A stretch of DNA of 64,000 nt, from NCBI RefSeq assembly GCF_003853415.1, contig NZ_QTPP01000009.1:62001-126000 (forward strand), in the 5' to 3' direction. Of this stretch, positions 58,833 through 64,000 are shown piece after piece. Below the pieces are notes generated by a model, which did no database searches, was not told the origin of the DNA, and saw nothing but the letters and a program-made list of their open reading frames with translations. The DNA comes from Burkholderia sp. Bp9142 (GTDB lineage: Bacteria; Pseudomonadota; Gammaproteobacteria; Burkholderiales; Burkholderiaceae). Numbering within the stretch: position 1 is the first letter of the stretch; the number at the start of each line of letters is the position of its first letter. The position numbers were made by a program, and so were the translations under genes.

Positions 58833-60140
58833 TCAGACGAGCGCCGCGCGCTGCCGGCGCAGGAACGCCGGAATCGAGCTGACGATGTCCGGCTTGCCCT
58901 GGTTGCCCGCGATGAACGGGCTCCACGGCTGCGCACGTACCGCGGTCTTGGTCTTCCACACGACGTTGAATTGCCCGTCGCCGCGGATCTCGCCGATCAT
59001 CACCGGCTTGTGCAGGTGATGGTTGCCGTCCATCGCGAGCGTGAAGCCCGACGGTGCGGCAACCGTCTGGCCGATCATCGCGACGCGCACCTTGTCGACG
59101 TCGGTGCTCTTCGCCTTCTCGACGGCCTGCTTCCACATGTGGATGCCCACATAGGTCGCCTCCATCGGGTCGTTGGTCACGCGCTTCGCGCCGCCCGGCA
59201 GGCTGTTCGCCTTCACCCATGCGGCGAACTGGTCCTTGAACTTCGTGTTGGTCGGGTTCTTCACCGACATGAAGTAGTTCCACGCGGCCAGATGGCCGAC
59301 GAGCGGCTTCGTGTCGATCCCGCGCAGTTCTTCCTCGCCGACCGAGAACGCGACCACCGGTACGTCGGTCGCCTTGATCCCCTGGTTGCCGAGCTCCTTG
59401 TAGAACGGCACGTTCGAATCGCCGTTGATCGTCGAGATCACGGTCGTCTTGCCGCCCTGCGCGAAGTTCTTGATGTTCGCGACGATCGTCTGGTAATCGC
59501 TGTGGCCGAACGGCGTGTAGACCTCCTGAATGTCGGCGTCCTTCACGCCCTTCGATTTCAGGAACGCGCGCAGGATCTTGTTGGTCGTGCGCGGGTACAC
59601 ATAGTCGGTGCCGAGCAGGAAGAAGCGCTTCGCGCCGCCGCCTTCGGCGCCCATCAGGTACTCGACGGCCGGGATCGCCTGCTGGTTCGGCGCGGCGCCC
59701 GTGTAGAACACGTTGCGCGACATTTCCTCGCCTTCATACTGCACCGGGTAGTAGAGCAGGCCGTTCAGTTCCTCGAACACCGGCAGCACCGACTTGCGCG
59801 ACACCGACGTCCAGCAGCCGAACACGCACGCGACCTTGTCCTGCGTGAGCAATTGGCGCGCCTTCTCCGCGAACAGCGGCCAGTTCGAGGCGGGATCGAC
59901 GACCACCGGCTCGAGCTTGCGGCCCATCACGCCGCCGTTCTTGTTGATCTCGGCGATCGTCATCAGCGCCGTGTCCTTCAGCGACGTTTCGGAGATCGCC
60001 ATCGTGCCCGACAGCGAATGCAGGATGCCGACCTTGATCGGGCCGGTGCCCGCATCGGCCGCGTGCGCGAACGGACTCTTGCCCGCCAGCGCGAGTGCAC
60101 CGGCCATCGAACCGAACTTCAGCAGACTGCGACGTTTCAT
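58833..60140 (-). CDS. urtA: Urea ABC transporter substrate-binding protein UrtA
   Basis: A 435-residue periplasmic protein with a signal peptide (MKRRSLLKFGSMAGALALAG, Ala-rich cut near AHA), then PIKVGILHSLSGTMAISET and LLYYPVQYEGEE, typical of UrtA/AmiC-like binders. It heads the operon and is preceded by a sigma-54 promoter. The ATG at 60140 is preferred; the longer frame upstream is out-of-family. Confidence 0.96.
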   Translation of the reverse strand: MKRRSLLKFGSMAGALALAGKSPFAHAADAGTGPIKVGILHSLSGTMAISETSLKDTALMTIAEINKNGGVMGRKLEPVVVDPASNWPLFAEKARQLLTQDKVACVFGCWTSVSRKSVLPVFEELNGLLYYPVQYEGEEMSRNVFYTGAAPNQQAIPAVEYLMGAEGGGAKRFFLLGTDYVYPRTTNKILRAFLKSKGVKDADIQEVYTPFGHSDYQTIVANIKNFAQGGKTTVISTINGDSNVPFYKELGNQGIKATDVPVVAFSVGEEELRGIDTKPLVGHLAAWNYFMSVKNPTNTKFKDQFAAWVKANSLPGGAKRVTNDPMEATYVGIHMWKQAVEKAKSTDVDKVRVAMIGQTVAAPSGFTLAMDGNHHLHKPVMIGEIRGDGQFNVVWKTKTAVRAQPWSPFIAGNQGKPDIVSSIPAFLRRQRAALV

Positions 60141-60200
60141 CGGGTTCCCCTTGACGTGTTGGATACGCGTGCGCCGTGGCGGCGCCGGCATCGGAGTAAC

Positions 60201-60215
60201 GCAAGGCATGTGCCA
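60201..60215 (-). promoter_or_regulatory. Sigma-54 (-24/-12) promoter of the urtABCDE operon
   Basis: On the reverse strand TGGCAC, five bases, then TTGC fits the sigma-54 consensus exactly at the GG and GC positions. It lies about 60 bp upstream of the urtA start, consistent with nitrogen-limitation control by NtrC. I did not find a convincing NtrC site; a TGGTGCA half-site occurs at 60333-60339. Confidence 0.78.
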
Positions 60216-60402
60216 GTCGCGCGAATGCACGCCGGGCGTGCCTGTGCGGGAGGGCGCGGGGCGTCGGTGCGGTGCGGATGACACGTCGTGCAGCATGCGC
60301 GACCCGTTGCGGTGCGCTCGTGCGGGCGCAAATGGTGCACGGTGCGCACGCTTGGGCATCGAAGCACGCGAAGGCAGGGGAAGCACGGGAGCGGAAACGG
60401 AA

Positions 60403-60425
60403 ACGGGCGCGCAAAGCGCGCCCGT
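60403..60425 (-). terminator. Perfect GC-rich hairpin after the rhodanese gene
   Basis: ACGGGCGCGC and GCGCGCCCGT (10 bp) form a hairpin with a 3-nt loop. On the reverse strand it is followed by TTTCCGTTTCC, a broken T run. It lies about 80 nt after the rhodanese stop. Confidence 0.65.
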
Positions 60426-60503
60426 TCGGCGGACCGGCGCGACCGGCGGCAGCGTGCCGGTCGGCATGGCGGCGCGCGATGCGCCGCCGGGAAGATCAGT
60501 CGT

Positions 60504-60827
60504 TCAGTAACGCGGCACGGAAGGATCGACGTCACGCGACCACGCGTCGATCCCGCCCTGCAGGTTGTACAGCTTCGTGAAGCCGCGTGATTCGAGGAAC
60601 ATCGCGACCTGCGCGCTGCGCATTCCGTGATGGCACACGCAGACGATCTCGGCTTCGTCGTCGAGCTCCTCGCTGCGCGCGGGGATCTGCTGCATCGGGA
60701 TCGACACGCTGCCGGCGATCTGCGCGGTCGAGATTTCCCACGGCTCGCGCACGTCGAGTACGACCGGCGCGGGACGGGCCGGATCGCGCAGCCATTGCGC
60801 GAGCATCGCGGGCGTCAGGATCTGCAT
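60504..60827 (-). CDS. Rhodanese-like domain protein
   Basis: A 107-residue single rhodanese domain with VLDVREPWEIS and the active-site CVCHHGMRSAQ (Cys at about residue 64). GlpE-like sulfurtransferase activity is possible. It follows the Pcm-like gene by 14 nt and is presumably co-transcribed with it. Confidence 0.92.
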   Translation of the reverse strand: MQILTPAMLAQWLRDPARPAPVVLDVREPWEISTAQIAGSVSIPMQQIPARSEELDDEAEIVCVCHHGMRSAQVAMFLESRGFTKLYNLQGGIDAWSRDVDPSVPRY

Positions 60828-60841
60828 GGAAGCTCCGCTGC

Positions 60842-61498
60842 TCAGAACTTGAAGCGCGACGGTTCCATCGCGTTGACGAGGTGATTGACGTAGGTTTCGA
60901 ACACGTCGGCGACGCGGTACTGCTTGTCGTCGATGCGCGTGATGATCTGCGCCTTCATCACCGGGCGACCGCCGACGAACGCCGACAGGCGGCCGCCGAT
61001 CTTCAGCTGTTCGAGCATTTCCTGCGGCACGACGGGCAGGCCGCCCGCGACGCAGATCACGTCGTACGGCGCCTTGTCCGGCCAGCCGCGCGAACCGTCG
61101 CCGAGCACGACTTCCGCATTGGTCACGCCGTCGTTGCGCAGGTTGTCTGCCGCGAACTTCGCGATGGCCGGATCGATGTCGACCGCCGTCACGTGTTGCG
61201 CGCGATGCGCGAACAGCGCGGCCAGATAGCCCGAACCCGCGCCGATCACGAGCACGTTCTCGTGCTTCTTGACCGCCAGTTCCTGCAGCACGCGCGCTTC
61301 GACACGCGGGAACAGCATCTTGCTGCTGCCGCCGGGCAGCGGCAGCTCGAGGTCGGCGAACGCGAGATCGCGATGTTCCGGCGACACGTAGTTTTCACGC
61401 TTGACGATCGACAGCAGGCCCAGGACGTCCAGGTCCAGCACGTCCCACGGCCGGATCTGTTGTTCGATCATGTTGAAACGCGCGTTTTCGATATTCAT
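60842..61498 (-). CDS. Protein-L-isoaspartate O-methyltransferase family protein
   Basis: A 218-residue Pcm-like methyltransferase. It has MIEQQIRPWDVLD at the N-terminus, the SAM motif VLVIGAGSGYLAALFA and VDIDPAIAKFA. The family includes true PIMT enzymes and paralogues with altered N-termini, and this one looks like the latter (the N-terminal region does not carry a typical PIMT active-site Ser), so the substrate is uncertain. Confidence 0.9.
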   Translation of the reverse strand: MNIENARFNMIEQQIRPWDVLDLDVLGLLSIVKRENYVSPEHRDLAFADLELPLPGGSSKMLFPRVEARVLQELAVKKHENVLVIGAGSGYLAALFAHRAQHVTAVDIDPAIAKFAADNLRNDGVTNAEVVLGDGSRGWPDKAPYDVICVAGGLPVVPQEMLEQLKIGGRLSAFVGGRPVMKAQIITRIDDKQYRVADVFETYVNHLVNAMEPSRFKF

Positions 61499-61602
61499 GG
61501 TGTGGTCACGCAGCCAGGTCGGCCATCAGCGGGGATAGAGAAACTTCGTGATTGTACCAAACGGGGCGGCGGCGAAGCCTTCAGACGGCCTGCAACAGAC
61601 CT

Positions 61603-61860
61603 TTACCCCTTGCTCTTCTTGATCTGCGCCTCGAACGCGAGGTCGAGCTTGCTCGCCTTGCGCGGCTTTTTGGGGCCGAATTCGTCGACGAACCTGACGA
61701 ATTCGTCGAGCGGCAGCGGCTCGCTGCGCTTCTCGGCGGTGCCGCTCGAGCGGTCGACCAGATAGAACAGGCCGCCCGCCATCGCGACGGCCGCGAACTG
61801 CGGGTTGCCGGAACGGGTCTTCAGGCGTTCGACCGCGTGGGTTGCTTTGGTGGTGCGCAT
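61603..61860 (-). CDS. Small conserved-looking hypothetical protein
   Basis: An 85-residue protein of unknown function with a central FAAVAMAGGLFYLVDRSSG segment and a lysine-rich C-terminus (KKPRKASKLDLAFEAQIKKSKG). The codon use is GC3-rich like neighbours, and it lies between pcm and hemN, so I consider it real. No family recognised. Confidence 0.6.
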   Translation of the reverse strand: MRTTKATHAVERLKTRSGNPQFAAVAMAGGLFYLVDRSSGTAEKRSEPLPLDEFVRFVDEFGPKKPRKASKLDLAFEAQIKKSKG

Positions 61861-61932
61861 CGTGCGGGTGCTTGCAGGGGCGTTGAGCCCCTTACTTTAT
61901 CAAACCGGCCGCCCGCATGCGGCCGCGCGGCG

Positions 61933-63324
61933 TCAGACGGTGCGCGAATAGCGCTGGCGCGGTGTCCGGCCGAGGTAGGCGTCGAACGCCATCGCGATGT
62001 TGCGCACGACCATCCGGCCGGCCGGATGGATCGTCAGGCGGTCGCCGGCGACGGTCAGCAGCCCGTCCTGCTCGAACCCGCGCAGCGCGTCGAGCTCGCG
62101 CGCGAAGTGATCGGCGAAGCGGATCCCGTGCGCGGCCTCGATATGCGAGAACGGCAATTCGAGGTTGCACATCAGCTGCGTGATCACGTCGCGGCGCAGC
62201 CGGTCGTCGGCCGTGAGCCGCACGCCGCGCGCGATCGGCGGCCGGCCCGCGTCGAGCGCGGCGCCATAGGCCGGCAGGTCCTTCGCGTTCTGCGCGTAGA
62301 CGTCGCCGACCTTGCCGATCGACGACACCCCGAAGCCGACGAGGTCCGTATCCGCGCGCGTGCTGTAGCCCTGGAAATTGCGCTGCAGCGTGCCGTTTCG
62401 CTGCGCGCGCACGAGTTCGTCGGACGGCCGCGCGAAGTGATCCATGCCGATGTACACGTAGCCTGCCGACGTCAGCATGTCGATCGCGAGGCCGAGCAGC
62501 GCGATGCGCGTTTCGGGTGACGGCAGCGTCGCGTCGTCGATCTGCCGCTGCATCTTGAACAGGTGCGGCATGTGCGCGTAGCCGAATACCGACAGCCGGT
62601 CAGGTGCGAGTTCGATGATCGTCTCGAGCGTGCGCGCGAACACGGCGACCGTCTGGTGCGGCAGCCCGTAGATCAGGTCGACGCTGACCGAATGGAAGCC
62701 CGTCGTGCGCGCGGCGGACAGCAGGTCGGCCGTCATCGCGAGCGGCTGGATCCGGTTGATCGCCTGCTGCACGACCGGATCGAAATCCTGCACGCCGAGG
62801 CTCAGCCGGTTGAAGCCGATGTTGCGCAGGTGGACGAGTGTCGCGGGCGTGACGGTGCGCGGGTCGATCTCGATCGAGAACTCGGCGTCGGCGTCCGGCG
62901 CGAGCGCGAAATGCTCGCGGGTGGCTGCCATCAGTTCGGCCGTTTCGGCGTCGGACAGGAAGGTCGGCGTGCCGCCGCCCCAGTGCAACTGCGTGACCGG
63001 GCGCGCGGGATCGAACAGCGTGGCCTGCAGCGCCAGCTCGCGTTTCAGTTGCTCGAGATACGGGCGTGCGCGGCGATGGTTGTTGGTCGCGATCTTGTTG
63101 CATCCGCAATAGAAGCAGGCCGTGTTGCAGAACGGGATGTGGAAGTACAGCGACAGATCGCTCGACGACGCGCCGGGATCGCCCGCGGCGCGCACATAGT
63201 CGGCCGGGTCGAAATCGTCGCGGAACTGCAGTGCGGTCGGGTAGGACGTGTAGCGCGGCCCGTTCGCGCCGTACTTCGCGAGCAAATCGGGACGGAACAG
63301 TGTGTCTGCAGAACCGGAATTCAT
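61933..63324 (-). CDS. hemN: Oxygen-independent coproporphyrinogen III oxidase
   Basis: HemN is a radical-SAM enzyme that converts coproporphyrinogen III to protoporphyrinogen IX without oxygen. The 463-residue protein has ANGPRYTSYPTALQF, the cluster motif CNTACFYCGCNK (CxxxCxxC), WGGGTPTFL and GVQDFDP. The ATG at 63324 gives the normal length. I saw no FNR box upstream. A small GC hairpin (61907-61924) follows the stop. Confidence 0.95.
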   Translation of the reverse strand: MNSGSADTLFRPDLLAKYGANGPRYTSYPTALQFRDDFDPADYVRAAGDPGASSSDLSLYFHIPFCNTACFYCGCNKIATNNHRRARPYLEQLKRELALQATLFDPARPVTQLHWGGGTPTFLSDAETAELMAATREHFALAPDADAEFSIEIDPRTVTPATLVHLRNIGFNRLSLGVQDFDPVVQQAINRIQPLAMTADLLSAARTTGFHSVSVDLIYGLPHQTVAVFARTLETIIELAPDRLSVFGYAHMPHLFKMQRQIDDATLPSPETRIALLGLAIDMLTSAGYVYIGMDHFARPSDELVRAQRNGTLQRNFQGYSTRADTDLVGFGVSSIGKVGDVYAQNAKDLPAYGAALDAGRPPIARGVRLTADDRLRRDVITQLMCNLELPFSHIEAAHGIRFADHFARELDALRGFEQDGLLTVAGDRLTIHPAGRMVVRNIAMAFDAYLGRTPRQRYSRTV

Positions 63325-63485
63325 GATGGTCTCGCGCTTTTCAGATGCTTTCGAGTATATGAACGCGCGTTTCGGCTGCATTGTGTAATAACGTCGCAGC
63401 CGGCGGTGGCACAATGCGCGGTGGGCTGCCGCGCGCTGCGTCCGGTTGCCGCACCGTTTTTTTGGTTGTTTGTCGAGAGAGCCGA

Positions 63486-63815
63486 GTGTCCGTCGAAATG
63501 CCTGTCCGTCCGGCGTCCGCCGATGTCCCGCCGCCGCATGCATGCCGCGAGGCGTGCGGCGCGTGCTGCATCGCGCCGTCGATTTCCTCCCCGATTCCGG
63601 GGATGCCCGACGGCAAGCCGGCCGGCGTGCGCTGCGTGCAGCTCGGCGACGACCTGCGCTGCCGGATCTTCGGGCGGCCCGAGCGTCCCGCGTGCTGTTC
63701 CGGGCTGCAGCCGTCCGCCGAGATGTGCGGGGTGTCGCGCGACGACGCGCTCGCATGGCTGACGCGCCTCGAGATCGCGACGCAGCCGGCGCCCGGTGCC
63801 GGCGCGGCTCGCTGA
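63486..63815 (+). CDS. YkgJ-type cysteine-cluster protein
   Basis: A 109-residue protein with the cysteine cluster [12 protein letters not shown], then [23 protein letters not shown] and CGVSRDDAL. This matches the small YkgJ/zinc-iron chelating family (CxxxCxxCC pattern), whose function is poorly understood. The GTG at 63486 has GAGAGAG about 6 nt upstream; ATG 63498 is an alternative start. It is divergent from hemN. Confidence 0.82.
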   Translation: MSVEMPVRPASADVPPPHACREACGACCIAPSISSPIPGMPDGKPAGVRCVQLGDDLRCRIFGRPERPACCSGLQPSAEMCGVSRDDALAWLTRLEIATQPAPGAGAAR

Positions 63816-63950
63816 CGCACTGCCGTGCAGCGGCTCGCGCACGGAACCGGCGGTGTGCGCGCGAGCACTAACTTCGGTCCACGCCCCACACGCGGCGGAG
63901 CCGATGGCCCGACGGCCGCTTCGCCCGATACAGGAAGGAGATTGTCCAGC

Positions 63951-64000
63951 ATGACCGCATCTTGCACGCCCGGCCGGCGCCGTTTCCTCGCCGCCTGCGC
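63951..64000 (+). CDS. Start of an exported protein (truncated by window edge)
   Basis: ATG 63951 is preceded by AGGAAGGAG at an ideal distance. The 16 visible residues (MTASCTPGRRRFLAACA-like) have consecutive arginines before a hydrophobic stretch, as in a signal peptide, possibly Tat-type. Only the beginning is present, so the product is unknown. Confidence 0.6.
   Translation, partial: MTASCTPGRRRFLAAC

Noticed and set aside
56823..60281. 1152-codon forward ORF opposite the urt operon
   Set aside because: It is antisense to urtC, urtB and urtA. Such long antisense frames arise from the GC3 bias; its His/Arg/Ala-rich product is not protein-like.
60333..60339. NtrC half-site upstream of urtA
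   Set aside because: Only one half-site is good; the palindromic partner is not at the required distance.

Overview
The window is high-GC, gene-dense DNA that reads as chromosome 1 of a Burkholderia, most likely of the Burkholderia cepacia complex. The diagnostic context is apaH followed by an O-antigen locus, then an ogc-type protein O-glycosylation cluster next to waaC-kdoO-waaA, then urease (ureDABCEFG) and urea-uptake (urtABCDE) operons. The species cannot be fixed from the sequence alone.

Layout. 1-5258: end of an unidentified gene, then yqgE-ruvX-pyrR-pyrB-pyrX and a PlsC-type acyltransferase, all forward. 5293-6132: apaH, reverse. 6481-30237: a long forward O-antigen locus. It has rfbBACD (dTDP-L-rhamnose), manC with gmd and rmd (GDP-D-rhamnose), an ABC exporter (wzm, wzt) whose ATPase has a C-terminal carbohydrate-binding extension, a methyltransferase with a coiled coil resembling chain terminators, a bifunctional hldE, a 1218-residue three-domain glycosyltransferase, three more GT4 enzymes, and wbiG-wbiH-wbiI (priming N-acetylated deoxyhexosamine). 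30470-32845: a lipoprotein S53 (sedolisin) protease with a B-lectin tail. 32976-38419, reverse: five genes matching the Burkholderia O-glycosylation cluster (ogcX-B-A-E-I). 38647-43548: manB, waaC, kdoO, waaA. 43640-46316, reverse: a lower-GC type VI secretion islet with hcp, a Tlde1-type L,D-transpeptidase effector and six copies of a small membrane protein in several states of decay. 46465-51893, reverse: urease. 52128-53851, reverse: an AbiEi/AbiEii toxin-antitoxin pair. 54332-60140, reverse: urea ABC transporter with a sigma-54 promoter. 60504-63324, reverse: rhodanese, Pcm-like methyltransferase, a small hypothetical, hemN. 63486-64000, forward: a cysteine-cluster protein and the start of another gene.

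How the genes fit together. The O-antigen locus can make three activated sugars, prime undecaprenyl phosphate (WbiH), extend with several GT4 enzymes, probably cap the chain (methyltransferase) and export the finished polymer (Wzm/Wzt). The ogc operon has its own primer, transferases and flippase for the separate protein glycan. Urea is imported by Urt and hydrolysed by urease, and a toxin-antitoxin pair sits between the two operons.

Most noteworthy: the Hcp-Tlde1 islet, where two alternating subfamilies of candidate immunity genes are stacked downstream of one intact effector, with the fossil C-terminus of a second effector embedded between them. Second is the lectin-tailed protease placed inside a locus that makes D-rhamnose, a sugar that related lectin modules are known to bind.
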